Assembly: GCA_020850695.1 (NCBI GenBank)
Contig: JADZEF010000158.1
Location: forward strand, 1-42,227
Source: Planctomycetaceae bacterium
GTDB lineage: Bacteria; Planctomycetota; Planctomycetia; Planctomycetales; Planctomycetaceae
Reading direction: 5' to 3'
DNA: 42,227 bases
Shown here: positions 10,001 through 18,201 of the stretch, piece after piece
Layout: every line of letters starts with the position of its first letter
Numbering within the stretch: position 1 is the stretch's first letter
Translations under genes and position numbers: made by a program
Notes under the pieces: model-generated
Seen by the model: only the letters and a program-made list of their open reading frames with translations
Databases searched by the model: none
Told to the model about the DNA's origin: nothing

Positions 10001-10248
10001 GAGCCATGGAGGACTACAACGAGGCGATCCGCCTCGACCTCAAGAACGCGACCTACTGGAACAATCGCGGCGTCCTGTGGCTGGATCAGAACGAACCGGC
10101 CAAGGCGCTGCTCGACTTGGACTATGCGGTCCGCCTCGCCCCTCAGGACGTGCAGTTCCTCGAGAATCGAGCGGATGCTCATCAGCAGTTGGGGAACAGC
10201 GAGCAGGCCGAAGCCGATCTGGCACAGGTGCGGTTGCTGAAAAAGTGA
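7084..10248 (+). CDS. Secreted caspase-like (C14) peptidase with about 22 TPR repeats
   Basis: Encodes 1054 residues. A signal peptide or membrane anchor covers about 1-38. The caspase domain (about 50-310) begins KYAFLVGVREYD and has the catalytic His in FAGHGVQ (H140) and the catalytic Cys in LLVDACRNDP (C190), so the dyad is intact. From about 312 to the end, around 22 consecutive 34-residue TPR units (YxxRGxxxxxxxxxxxAxADFxxAxxLxP) form a long superhelix for protein binding. Bacterial caspase homologues of this kind (orthocaspase-like, Peptidase_C14) are known in planctomycetes; target and trigger are unknown. ATG 7084 is preferred to GTG 7075 for the signal peptide, though neither has a good ribosome site. 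The Nudix gene follows after 49 bases. Confidence 0.92.
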   Translation: MRISPTPIPVQSVLLRAASTLVVAILAAATTLGPVIASADDAAPPKKTGRGEKYAFLVGVREYDKNELRELPYSERDVEELSKVLIDSGYRPENVVLLTQKEGARKARALPMAENIRRELKLLIDNRDESDTILVAFAGHGVQYQGKDESYFCPMDARLADKETLISLATLYEQLGKCKARVKVLLVDACRNDPRSDNSRSRQEVSLESVTRPPQKEPPSGLIAFYSCSGGQRAFENNRLQHGVFFHFVIEGLKGKADIEETRQVDLDSLIAFTRKRVEAFVRAEYGVEQIPQVKGQVSGVLPLVSLNSPSSYLARGQALREAKQLDKSLAELNEALRLDPKLAAAYFERGRTWANKRDIERALEDFDAAVRLSPKDGKFLAWRGTAKGVLGQIDGALADAKQSVELDPNSPDAWEGLANWKNERGDFAGALADVNEAIRVDPTFEWSYATKAYALMGLEENEKAVAEATRAIRMNPKEDAHFVTRAYCYLQSNELDLALADAEQAIKLAAMADAAYAVRSNVHVARKDLKRAVADGEEAVRINPKGPSGWNNLGYARREQEDYEAAIRDFSEALRLFPPYPSALQNRAISHYYLKQYDEAIADFDASLKLLPNDANTISWKIDTLREKEDYAGSLAVADAALKAHESAATLWNQRGLTHQAMENVEKALADFDKAIMLAPDSGEYLVNRARARQASQDLDGALADFAAAVRVEPKNYHATNERGLIFQERGEHERAVEEFTASLKVKKDPVVLHNRASSFQSMKRIDEALQDLGEGIELDPKNPERLTERAEALIAAGKFDKALADYGAAIRLEPQNARWYAARGEALRGEGRYDPAIADFTVAMNFDEKSMEYVNGRGLAKFSKGDYIGAASDFGLAITLAPEDAGLWANRGDAYYNAEKYDEAIADLRKSLEIEPGHAARLLKRASVYMDQKNYAAAQADCNAVLNADLKNHEAWNLRGRIKRRAEDYKGAMEDYNEAIRLDLKNATYWNNRGVLWLDQNEPAKALLDLDYAVRLAPQDVQFLENRADAHQQLGNSEQAEADLAQVRLLKK

Positions 10249-10297
10249 TTCCCCACAACCAGCACTCCATGGCGGCTCGCCGGGACAGGGTGACACG

Positions 10298-10798
10298 ATG
10301 ATGCTCTGCTTCGACGAGACTCCTCGTCGCTTTCAGTACCGCATCGTGGCCGTGGCGCTGCACGAGGGGCGGGTCCTGCTGCACCGGGGAGACGACGACG
10401 AATTCTGGTCCCTCCCCGGCGGACGGGCCGAGCAGGGAGAGACGTCGGAAGAAACCCTCGTCCGCGAGATGCGCGAAGAATTGGCGACGGAAGTTTCCCT
10501 CGTCAGGCCATTGTGGTTCGTCGAGAACTTTTTCGCGTACCAGCACCGCGCTGTCCATGAGATCGCTCTCTACTTCCTGGTGCAACTGCATCGCGACTTC
10601 CCTCATTTCGCTCCCGATGCGACCTTCCGCTGCGCCCAGCCATCCGAACCATTCACCTTCCGATGGTTCCCGACCGATCGAGAAACCCTCGCTGGCCTCC
10701 CGCTTCTGCCGTCCTTCCTTCAGGAAGAGCTCTCACGTCTTCCGGAGCGTCTCGAGCACCGGGTGCATCGAGACGATCCACGGGGCTGGTCCGGCTGA
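10298..10798 (+). CDS. Nudix hydrolase
   Basis: Encodes 166 residues. The Nudix box lies at about 42-64 and reads GRAEQGE, then seven residues, then REMREEL, giving the metal-binding Glu pair E60-E61; the usual Gly near the end of the box is Ala63. Nudix enzymes cleave nucleoside diphosphates linked to another group. The aromatic N terminus (RFQYRIVAVALHEGRVLLHR) and the W in DEFWSLPGG fit a general NTP or ADP-ribose pyrophosphatase-like subgroup; the substrate cannot be told. AGGGTG at about 10286-10291 serves as ribosome site. It may be co-transcribed with the caspase-like gene. Confidence 0.9.
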   Translation: MMLCFDETPRRFQYRIVAVALHEGRVLLHRGDDDEFWSLPGGRAEQGETSEETLVREMREELATEVSLVRPLWFVENFFAYQHRAVHEIALYFLVQLHRDFPHFAPDATFRCAQPSEPFTFRWFPTDRETLAGLPLLPSFLQEELSRLPERLEHRVHRDDPRGWSG

Positions 10799-11043
10799 GC
10801 CGCCCAATGGCTGCCGCCGACGTCGCCTCTTTCCTGTGGTGAGTCGCGACGTCCGCCCGTGAAGCCTCTCGCGACGATGAATTCGCGACGAGGTCTCAAG
10901 TCGCTGGACAGCGCGCCAACGTCACTGTAAAGAATTGGCGTAGAAACAATCGCAGGGATCCCCACCGCAAGACGGGGAGGGGGGAGTTTTTTGTTTCGGT
11001 CGATCCAAGTTGTTTTCCTCGCGTTCAGAGAGTTCGATCACCC

Positions 11044-11796
11044 ATGCCTGATACCTCTACCGCACCCCCGCCCACTTCGGGGGCGATGATCGAGGCGGCC
11101 GGGCTCTGCAAGTACTATGGTCCGTTCGCCGCGGTGCAGAACGTCACGTTCTCGGTCCCCCGCGGTCAGGTCGCGGCGTTTCTCGGCCCGAACGGGGCAG
11201 GGAAATCGACCACGATGAAGCTGCTGACGGGCTTCCTGGCCCCGTCGTCCGGCACCGCTTACATCGGCGGCTACGACGTTTCGCAGGACCGGATTGCGGC
11301 GAGCCCGCTCGTCGGCTACCTGCCTGAAAATGGGCCCCTCTACAACGAGATGACGCCGGTCGCGTTCCTCAAGTATCTCGGGGACGCGCGAGGGCTGTCG
11401 GGGGGCCGGCTGAATCAGCGGCTGGAGTACGTGGCCGATCAATGTTCGCTTCGGGAAGTGTGGCAGAAGCCGATCGGCAAGTTGTCGAAGGGGTTTCGGC
11501 AGCGGGTCGGGATGGCCCAGGCCCTGTTGCACGATCCCGACATTCTCATTCTCGACGAACCGACGAGCGGTCTCGATCCGAACCAGGTTCACGGCGTGCG
11601 TGAATTGATCACGTCGCTGGGCAAGACGAAGACCATCCTGCTCTCGACGCACATCCTGCGGGAAGTGCAGGCGGTCTGCTCGCGGGTCATTCTGATCAAC
11701 GAAGGCCGCGTCGTGTTCGACGGCCCGGTGAGCGGCATGGGTTCCGGAGACGACGCGATGGAATCGTCGTTCCGCAAGCTGACGATCGCCGGCTGA
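11044..11796 (+). CDS. ABC transporter ATP-binding protein, GldA type
   Basis: Encodes 250 residues. Walker A is GPNGAGKST (48-56), the signature is LSKGFRQR (147-154), as in GldA- and drug-export-type ATPases rather than LSGGQ, and Walker B plus the D-loop run ILILDEPTSGLDP (167-179). A switch His lies in LLSTHIL. The protein powers the membrane partner encoded 76 bases downstream (GldF-GldG fusion). In Bacteroidetes GldA-GldF-GldG are linked to gliding; in planctomycetes the same set is widespread and its substrate is unknown. The ATG follows GAGAG at 11029-11033. Together with the next two genes it forms a clear transport operon. Confidence 0.92.
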   Translation: MPDTSTAPPPTSGAMIEAAGLCKYYGPFAAVQNVTFSVPRGQVAAFLGPNGAGKSTTMKLLTGFLAPSSGTAYIGGYDVSQDRIAASPLVGYLPENGPLYNEMTPVAFLKYLGDARGLSGGRLNQRLEYVADQCSLREVWQKPIGKLSKGFRQRVGMAQALLHDPDILILDEPTSGLDPNQVHGVRELITSLGKTKTILLSTHILREVQAVCSRVILINEGRVVFDGPVSGMGSGDDAMESSFRKLTIAG

Positions 11797-11872
11797 CCGG
11801 CCGGGTTCGTGTCTGGCCACCGCATCACGTGATATCCACCGCAACCGCGGATTCGACAGGAGTGGACGAGCC

Positions 11873-14587
11873 ATGGCGGCTTCGCAAGTGTTATTTGCCA
11901 TCGTTCTGCTGCTGATTCTGGCGGGGGGCGTCTTCGCCCTCGTCAGCTACAGCCGCGTCATCCGCGCGGTGTTTCTGCGGAACGTTCTGAGCTACTTCTC
12001 GGGACTGCTAGGGTACCTGTTCATCGTCGCGTTCGTGACGGCGGCGGGCATCCTCGCGTTCCCGATGCAGTTCTTCACCGATAACCAGCTCAACCTCGAC
12101 CATCTCAGCGAGTGGTATCCGCTGCTGCTGCTGTTCATCGTCCCGGCGATTACGATGACGGCGTGGTCGGACGAGCGAAAACTGGGGACGGATGAAATCC
12201 TGTTCACGCTCCCCGCCCGCGATTGGGAGATCCTCACGGGCAAGTACCTTGCGGTGCTGGCGGTCTACACCATCTCTCTCGGGTTCTCGCTGCTGCTGTG
12301 GGTCTGGTACGCCTGGCTCGGTTCGCCCGACTGGGGCTCGATGTTCAGCACCTACCTCGGTTACTGGCTGGCCGGGGCGGCGCTGCTGAGCGCAGGCATG
12401 TTCGCCTCGTCGCTCACGAACAGCGCGACGGTGGCTTATGTGCTGGGTGCCGTGCTGTGTGCCGTGCCGGTCTTCATCGGATGGGCGGCCCCGTCGAGCG
12501 ACTTCCTGCAGGGCTTCACGCTGGCGGAGCGCCTTCGCGACTTCAGCATGGGAACGATCCCGCTGACCGGCGTGCTGTACTTCGTTTCATTCACGGCCTT
12601 CATGCTCTATCTCAACCTGGTGGTCATCAGCCGGCGGCACTGGTCTGCGAACCAGGAGACGGCGATGGGCGTGCAGTTCGCCATCCGTACGCTGGCTCTG
12701 CTCGCGGCCCTGATCGGGCTGAACGTGATGGCGACGCACGGCGCCGCCCGGGCCGACATGACGAAGGCCCGCCTTTTCACCTTGAGCCCCGTAACGACCG
12801 AGATGATCGCCAAGATCCCAGCCGATCGGCCGGTCGAAATCCAGGCTTTCATCAGCCCCCGCGTCCCGCACGAATACCTGCCGACCCAGAAGCAACTCCT
12901 TGGCTTGCTCCGGGAGTTCGGCCGCCTGGGAGGTTCGCGGGTCAATGTCCGGATCGTCGACATCGAGCCGTTCAGCGCGGAATCGGACGAAGCGAAAAGC
13001 TACGGCATTACCGCCGAAACGGTGCAGACCGAGGTGGATGGAAAATTCTCGGTCGAACACGTTTACATGGGGGCCCGCATCTCTTCGGCAACGGATGAGG
13101 TTGTCGTGCCGGTCTTCCGCCCCGGAACCCCGGTTGAATATGAATTGACCCGCTCGGTGCGGACGGTTTCGAAGGACAAGCGATTGACGGTCGGCGTGCT
13201 GACGACCGACGCCCGCGTGATGGGCATGTCGAATGAATGGCGGATCGTGACCGAGCTGAAGAAGCAGTACAACGTCGAAGAGGTCTCGCCCGACAGCGCG
13301 ATCGATGAGAAGAAATACGACGTGCTGGTCGCCGTGCTTCCCTCGTCACTGACGACCCCGCAACTGACCAATCTGGTCGACTACGTCAAGAAGGGGCGGC
13401 CGACACTGGTTTTCGACGATCCGTTCCCCCTCAGCATCGGCGGCGGGTTCGGCGCTACCGCCTGTCCGCGGCAACAGAAGCCCCGTCCCGGAGGGATGTT
13501 CGGCGGCATGGGAGGCCCGCCGCCGGAACCGAAGGCGGACGAGGGCCGGCTCACGCCGCTGCTGAAGGAACTGAACCTCGCGTGGGACAACGGCGAGATC
13601 GCATGGGATTCGTTCAACCCGCACCCGCGGTACGAATCGGCTCCGAAGGAATACCTCTTCATCACGCCTAAGAACGGCGTCAAGACCGCGATCAGCCCGG
13701 ACAGCGACATCACCAGCGGCCTGCAGGAAGTCCTTTTCTTCTACGCGGGCACGCTCCGGCCCCGGTCGGACAGCGACTACAACTTCGAGCCCCTGTTCCG
13801 AACCAGCAAAGAGAACTCGGGGCTGCTGGAATGGGATGAATACTCGACCGACAGCTTCGGCGGGATGGGCATGGGAATGCAGATGGTTCGCGTTCCCAAG
13901 CCGAATCCCCCACATGTCCCGCAGAATACGGCCCACGTCCTCGCGTACCACATCCAGTCGAAGAAGGACAAAGGGGTCAACGTCGTCTTCGTGGCCGACG
14001 TCGACTGCATCTCCGACACCTTCTTCCAGCTCCGCGAGCGCAACGACGCCCAGCTCAACTTCGACAACATCATTTTCGTGCTGAATGCAGTTGATGTGCT
14101 GGCCGGAGACAAGTCGTTCCTCGAGCTCCGCAAGCGTCGCCCGGAGCTTCTGACAATCGAAGCGTTCGAGCGGCGGACGAAGCAGTACGAAACCGATCGC
14201 CGCAAGCGGGAGAAGGAGGCCGACGACGAAGCGAAGGCCGCCGTCGAAAAGGCGAAGGAGCGGTTCAAGAAGGAACGCGACCGCATCGAGGCCGACACGA
14301 CGATCGACGAGCAGACCAAGCAGATCATGATCCGCACCGTTCAGCAGACCGAAGAGCGCCGGATCAAGGTCGAGAGCGAGATCATCGATCGCGACAAGCA
14401 GGAAAAGGTGGAGAAGATCAAGAACGACATGCAGCGGAACGTCCGGGCCGAGGTCAACCGGTTGCGGGCGATGTCGATCGCGACGCTCCCGCTGCCGGCG
14501 CTCATTCTGGGAGCCGTCTTCCTCATCCTGCGGTGGCAGGCCGAGACCAGTCACATCAAGTCCGAGCGGCTCGTGAAAAAGCCGTGA
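11873..14587 (+). CDS. ABC permease / GldG-type auxiliary domain fusion (GldF-GldG)
   Basis: Encodes 904 residues. The first 285 residues hold about seven membrane helices of an ABC-2 permease of GldF type (one helix at 3-26, others at about 45-66, 80-100, 130-150, 165-190, 195-215 and 240-262). Another helix near 280 leads into a GldG-like periplasmic domain (about 300-720) beginning RLFTLSPVTTEMIAKI. A charged coiled coil (about 755-860, for example KEADDEAKAAVEKAKERFKK) precedes a last helix (about 868-886). In Bacteroidetes the two parts are separate genes. AGGAG at about 11859-11863 supports the ATG. A Gly/Met/Pro-rich loop near 540-560 is unusual. Confidence 0.9.
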   Translation: MAASQVLFAIVLLLILAGGVFALVSYSRVIRAVFLRNVLSYFSGLLGYLFIVAFVTAAGILAFPMQFFTDNQLNLDHLSEWYPLLLLFIVPAITMTAWSDERKLGTDEILFTLPARDWEILTGKYLAVLAVYTISLGFSLLLWVWYAWLGSPDWGSMFSTYLGYWLAGAALLSAGMFASSLTNSATVAYVLGAVLCAVPVFIGWAAPSSDFLQGFTLAERLRDFSMGTIPLTGVLYFVSFTAFMLYLNLVVISRRHWSANQETAMGVQFAIRTLALLAALIGLNVMATHGAARADMTKARLFTLSPVTTEMIAKIPADRPVEIQAFISPRVPHEYLPTQKQLLGLLREFGRLGGSRVNVRIVDIEPFSAESDEAKSYGITAETVQTEVDGKFSVEHVYMGARISSATDEVVVPVFRPGTPVEYELTRSVRTVSKDKRLTVGVLTTDARVMGMSNEWRIVTELKKQYNVEEVSPDSAIDEKKYDVLVAVLPSSLTTPQLTNLVDYVKKGRPTLVFDDPFPLSIGGGFGATACPRQQKPRPGGMFGGMGGPPPEPKADEGRLTPLLKELNLAWDNGEIAWDSFNPHPRYESAPKEYLFITPKNGVKTAISPDSDITSGLQEVLFFYAGTLRPRSDSDYNFEPLFRTSKENSGLLEWDEYSTDSFGGMGMGMQMVRVPKPNPPHVPQNTAHVLAYHIQSKKDKGVNVVFVADVDCISDTFFQLRERNDAQLNFDNIIFVLNAVDVLAGDKSFLELRKRRPELLTIEAFERRTKQYETDRRKREKEADDEAKAAVEKAKERFKKERDRIEADTTIDEQTKQIMIRTVQQTEERRIKVESEIIDRDKQEKVEKIKNDMQRNVRAEVNRLRAMSIATLPLPALILGAVFLILRWQAETSHIKSERLVKKP

Positions 14588-14613
14588 GGCTGTCCAACGA
14601 ATAAAGAAAAGCC

Positions 14614-14735
14614 TTCAACGCAAAGGCGCGAAGTACGCGAAGGAACGCAAAGTATCACCAAGGGAATTTGAGACTTTGGTTCTGATGCCTGCATTCCCTT
14701 TGCGTTTCTCTGCGGTCTTTGCGCCTTTGCGTTAA
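14614..14735. repeat. GCAAAG-type palindromic repeat, copy 2
   Basis: Arms 14614-14652 and 14698-14735 are imperfect inverted repeats of ACGCAAAG units, with an inner perfect stem AAGGGAAT (14660-14667) / ATTCCCTT (14693-14700). The right arm is nearly identical to that of copy 1 at 2585-2625. It lies between the GldF-GldG fusion and the DUF4340 gene and ends about 33 bases before the latter's ATG, so the mRNA of this operon should carry the hairpin. Confidence 0.85.
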
Positions 14736-14768
14736 AATGCTTCTCGCCTCGTGCGAAGGAATAGAGTG

Positions 14769-16802
14769 ATGAAAGAGATCAGCCGGACGATCGCCTTTGT
14801 TGTCGTGGCCGCGGTCAGCGTCCTCGGGGCGGCCGGGATGCATTGGGCCTCGCGTCCCAAGGCGTCCGCGGAGTTCGCCGACGTCAGCAAGCCTTTCTAT
14901 CCCGACTTCAAGAACCCGCTCGAAGCGAAGGGGCTGAAGGTCGCCGCGTTCGATGAAGACACCGCCTCGATCAAGGAATTCGAGGTGGTGTTCAAGGACG
15001 GCAAGTGGCGTATCCCGTCGCACCACGATTACCCCGCGGACGGCGCCGATCGCCTGGCGAAAACCGCGGCCTCGGTCATGGAAATTACGAAGGACGCCCT
15101 CGCGAGCCCGCGGACCAGCGATCATGCCCGGTTCGGCGTGCTCGATCCGCTCGACGAGGAATCGACCGCGTTGAAGGGGCGCGGCCAGCGGATCACGATC
15201 ACCGGAGAGAACGGAGCCGTCCTCGCCGATTACATCATCGGAAAAAAGGTCGACAAGCGGGATGGGTATTACTACGTCCGTAATCCCAAGGAAAACCAGA
15301 CCTACCTGGCGCGGGTCGAAATCAGCCTCTCCACGAAGTTCGCCGACTGGATCGAGTCGGATCTGCTGAAACTCGACGCCGACAAGCTCGTCGAAGTGGA
15401 CGTCGAGAAGTATTCGATCGACCGCACGGCGATGCGGATCGTCAATCCCGAGCGGAGCAAGCTGACTCGGACGAGCTTCAGCGATCCGTGGAAACTGGAA
15501 GGGCTCAACGAAGAGACCGAAGAACTGAAGGCCGACGAGGTCCGATCGCTGGTCAGCAACCTCGATGACTTGAAGATCGTCGGCATCCGGTCGAAGCCAG
15601 CCGGATTGCGTCCGGACCTCAAAATCGATTCCAAGATCGCGCGGAATCCGATCGCTCGCACCCAGCTGATGAACAGCCTGGTCGACAAGGGGTTCCTGCC
15701 GGTCGAGGATCAGGACGGCAACCCGCGGCTCGTCTCGACCGAAGGGGAAGTCATCGCTTCGACGAGCGAGGGGGTTGAATACGTCCTGCACTTCGGCGAA
15801 GTCTTCACCGGCAGCGACATGGAGATCGAGTCGGGCTTCGCGAAGGAAGACGATTCGGAAAAGAAGGACGGAGAGCAGAAGTCGGACGAGAAGGCCGCCG
15901 ACGCGAAGAAGGCCGACGGCGAGAAGTCGGAAGACGCGAAGGACGAAGCGGACGCGGACTCGACGGACAAGAAAAAGGAAGGACTCAAGAAGAGTCGCTA
16001 CCTCATGGTGCTGGTCCAGTTCGACGAGAGCCGTCTGGGCCCCGAACCGGTGAAGCCGGAGAAACCGGAACCGGGCGAACCCGCCGAGGCGAAGTCGGAC
16101 GCGCCGAAGGAAGGGGCCGAGGAAAAGAAACCGGACGAAAAGAAAGCCGACGAGAAAAAGCCAGACGAGAAAAAGCCAGACGAGAAAAAGCCAGACGAGA
16201 AAAAGCCAGACGAGAAAAAGCCAGACGAGAAAAAGCCAGACGAGAAGAAATCGGAGGAAGGGGCTTCGTCGGGCGATGAGGACGAGCAGGACGACGCGGC
16301 ATCTGACGCGAAGAAGGACGAAGCGAAGGCCGAGAAGAAGCCGGGCGCCGCTAAGGAAGACGAGAAAGCCGCGACTGACAAGCCGGCCGATCCGAAGCAG
16401 GCAGAGAAGAAGGATCCGGCCTTTGAAGCGCGGATGGCGAACTATCAGCGCGACCTGGAGAAATATGAAAACGACGTGAAACTCCGCGACGAGAAGATCG
16501 CGGAAGGCCGCAAGAAGGTCGATCAGCTCAACAAGCGGTTCGGAGATTGGTACTACGTCATCTCGGCAGAAAGCTTCGACAGTCTGCGGTTGTCGCGGGC
16601 GGCGCTCGTGAAGCCGAAAGCCAAGCCCGAGGAAGCCAAGCCGGAGGACGGCAAGCCGGGTGATGCAAAGCCGGACGAGAAAAAGCCTGAGCCGAAGGAA
16701 GAGGGAGCGGCGGCCGCTGAGACTCCGGCCAAGCCGGACCCGATGAAGGACCAGAAAAAGTCCGAAGAAAAGAAGGCGGAAGAGAAAGCCAAGAACGAGT
16801 AG
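14769..16802 (+). CDS. DUF4340 domain membrane-anchored protein with charged low-complexity insertions
   Basis: Encodes 677 residues. An N-terminal helix (about 6-26, TIAFVVVAAVSVLGAAGM) anchors it; the rest should be periplasmic. The DUF4340 core is seen in EFEVVFKDGKWRIPSHHDYPADGADRL-like text (in the first 100 residues) and in later beta-rich parts. Three regions rich in Lys, Glu, Asp, Ala and Pro interrupt or extend it: about 357-405, 425-555 and 620-677. The middle one contains a near-perfect pentapeptide repeat. DUF4340 proteins usually accompany GldA/GldFG transporters, as here. ATG 14769 is chosen over GTG 14751 because AAGGA lies at 14756-14760. The insertions may form flexible or wall-interacting arms. 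Confidence 0.87.
   Translation: MKEISRTIAFVVVAAVSVLGAAGMHWASRPKASAEFADVSKPFYPDFKNPLEAKGLKVAAFDEDTASIKEFEVVFKDGKWRIPSHHDYPADGADRLAKTAASVMEITKDALASPRTSDHARFGVLDPLDEESTALKGRGQRITITGENGAVLADYIIGKKVDKRDGYYYVRNPKENQTYLARVEISLSTKFADWIESDLLKLDADKLVEVDVEKYSIDRTAMRIVNPERSKLTRTSFSDPWKLEGLNEETEELKADEVRSLVSNLDDLKIVGIRSKPAGLRPDLKIDSKIARNPIARTQLMNSLVDKGFLPVEDQDGNPRLVSTEGEVIASTSEGVEYVLHFGEVFTGSDMEIESGFAKEDDSEKKDGEQKSDEKAADAKKADGEKSEDAKDEADADSTDKKKEGLKKSRYLMVLVQFDESRLGPEPVKPEKPEPGEPAEAKSDAPKEGAEEKKPDEKKADEKKPDEKKPDEKKPDEKKPDEKKPDEKKPDEKKSEEGASSGDEDEQDDAASDAKKDEAKAEKKPGAAKEDEKAATDKPADPKQAEKKDPAFEARMANYQRDLEKYENDVKLRDEKIAEGRKKVDQLNKRFGDWYYVISAESFDSLRLSRAALVKPKAKPEEAKPEDGKPGDAKPDEKKPEPKEEGAAAAETPAKPDPMKDQKKSEEKKAEEKAKNE
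16149..16253 (+). repeat. 15-bp coding tandem repeat (DEKKP)
   Basis: Six exact copies of GACGAGAAAAAGCCA occupy 16149-16238, followed by one diverged copy to 16253. They encode DEKKP pentapeptides at about residues 461-490 of the DUF4340 protein. The identity at wobble positions shows recent expansion by slippage or unequal exchange, and the unit length keeps the frame. Confidence 0.95.
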
Positions 16803-16908
16803 TTCGCGGTTCCCGCCTGGAAGACGGCGTGGCCGTCGGCGGCGGTACTGGGTAGAACGTGATTGCGTGTTCCGCTGATATTTTCCATCGATCGCTTTCG
16901 GTCCTGCC

Positions 16909-17715
16909 ATGCCGCTTTCTTCCGAATCGACACCCGTGCTGAACCGTTTGCGGGCGGCGGTCGATTTGACGCGGCAGGCGGCGACCGGCATTCTCAGCCA
17001 CTACGGTCGGCCGGACCTTGCGGTCGAGCGGAAGCGGGACCGTTCGCCGGTGACGGCGGCGGATCGAGGGGCGGAGGAATTCCTAAGCGGCGCCTTGCGC
17101 GACGCCTTTCCCGGAGACGGTGTGCTCGGGGAGGAGTTTGGAGAGGTCGCTTCGACAAACGGGTTTCGCTGGATCCTGGACCCGGTGGACGGGACCAAAT
17201 CCTTCGTGCATGGCGTCCCGCTTTTCGGCACGCTGGTGGGATTGGAATACAACGGGGCCATGGTCGCCGGCGTCTGTCGCATCCCGGCGCTGGACGAGGT
17301 GGTTTATGCGGCCATCGGCCACGGAGCCTGGTGGCAGATCAAGGAGGGGGAGCCGCGCCCCGCCCGTGTCTCCAACGTTTCGAAGTTGGAAGAATCGGTC
17401 CTGTGTTTCACCGAGGTCGAAGGCTATCTGCAGATCGGGCGGATGGACGCGTTTGACGTGCTGTGCCGCCGGGCTCACATGGTCCGCGGATGGGGGGACT
17501 GCTACGGTCACATCCTGGTCGCAACCGGACGGGCCGAGGTCATCGCGGATCCGATCACCAATGCGTGGGACGTGGCGGCCCTGTATCCGATTCTGAAGGA
17601 AGCGGGCGGGAGCTGCACCAACTGGGACGGCAGCTCGAACATTCATGGCGGGAGCGGAGTTTCGGTCAACGCCGCGCTGCGCGACGAAGTTCTCGCAATC
17701 CTGCGAAAGCCTTGA
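16909..17715 (+). CDS. hisN: Inositol-monophosphatase-family phosphatase, likely histidinol-phosphatase
   Basis: Encodes 268 residues. The metal-binding motifs of the family are present: GEEFGE (about 75-80), WILDPVDGTKSFVHGVPLFG (about 88-107) and WDVAALYPILKEAGG (about 222-236). The wording TKSFVHGVPLFGTLVG and DCYGHILVATGRAE is close to HisN-type histidinol-phosphatases, which hydrolyse histidinol phosphate in histidine synthesis; a general inositol-1-monophosphatase or CysQ-like activity is the alternative. It is cytoplasmic and starts 106 bases after the DUF4340 gene, but no functional tie is evident. It converges on the ferredoxin gene, with a shared hairpin between them. Confidence 0.88.
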   Translation: MPLSSESTPVLNRLRAAVDLTRQAATGILSHYGRPDLAVERKRDRSPVTAADRGAEEFLSGALRDAFPGDGVLGEEFGEVASTNGFRWILDPVDGTKSFVHGVPLFGTLVGLEYNGAMVAGVCRIPALDEVVYAAIGHGAWWQIKEGEPRPARVSNVSKLEESVLCFTEVEGYLQIGRMDAFDVLCRRAHMVRGWGDCYGHILVATGRAEVIADPITNAWDVAALYPILKEAGGSCTNWDGSSNIHGGSGVSVNAALRDEVLAILRKP

Positions 17716-17772
17716 CCGGCTTCACGCCCAAACCTCCCGCCCCAGACAAACCGCCCGCCCGCCGCGAAATAC

Positions 17773-17811
17773 AAAAAGCCGCTCCGTCCGGAAACCGGAG
17801 GGAGCGGCTTT
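17773..17811 (-). terminator. Terminator for the ferredoxin gene, possibly bidirectional
   Basis: AAAGCCGCTCC (17775-17785) pairs perfectly with GGAGCGGCTTT (17801-17811), with an inner CCGG/CCGG stem around AAA. Read on the minus strand the hairpin is followed by TTTTTGTATTT, a good U-tract, so it ends ferredoxin transcription; on the plus strand it could also stop hisN readthrough with a shorter TTT run. Confidence 0.88.
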
Positions 17812-17892
17812 GATGTCGTCATCGATCGAGGCAGCGGCTTCCGCGGAATGCCTGAACCAATCCGCCGGAGCTCTCGAACCGCCGCACGAAGC

Positions 17893-18201
17893 TTACTTCT
17901 TCGGAGTATAGGCGCACTCGCCGCCGGTCTCGGCCAGCGATTCCTTCTTCTCGGTGATGCCCGGGCACTGCCCCGCCAGTTCGGCGTTGAGGGCGGTGTA
18001 GTCCTTCCATTCCTCGGGAAGGTTGTCTTCGTGGAAGATCGCCTCGACCGGGCACTCGGGCACGCACGCTTCGCAGTCGATGCACTCGTCCGGCTTGATG
18101 TACAGCATCGACTCCGCCTCGTAGAAACACTCCACGGGGCAGACGACGACGCAGTCGGTGTACTTGCAGTTGAAACAGGGTTCGGCGACGACGTGGGTCA
18201 T
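17893..18201 (-). CDS. fdxA: Seven-iron ferredoxin (3Fe-4S / 4Fe-4S)
   Basis: Encodes 102 residues, matching the FdxA family. Cysteines fall at 9, 12, 17, 21, 25, 40, 43, 46 and 50. By comparison with Azotobacter ferredoxin I, C9, C17 and C50 would hold the 3Fe-4S cluster and C21, C40, C43 and C46 the 4Fe-4S cluster, with C12 and C25 as the extra cysteines also seen there. The N terminus [16 protein letters not shown] and the C-terminal extension ([16 protein letters not shown]) are typical. It transfers single electrons in the cytoplasm; its partner is not shown. AAGGG seven bases before the ATG on the minus strand is a good ribosome site. A 517-base gap upstream suggests its own promoter. 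Confidence 0.96.
   Translation of the reverse strand: MTHVVAEPCFNCKYTDCVVVCPVECFYEAESMLYIKPDECIDCEACVPECPVEAIFHEDNLPEEWKDYTALNAELAGQCPGITEKKESLAETGGECAYTPKK

Noticed and set aside
10959..10992. Terminator-like TCCCC...GGGGA followed by T6
   Set aside because: The stem is only five base pairs and eight purines separate it from the T-run.
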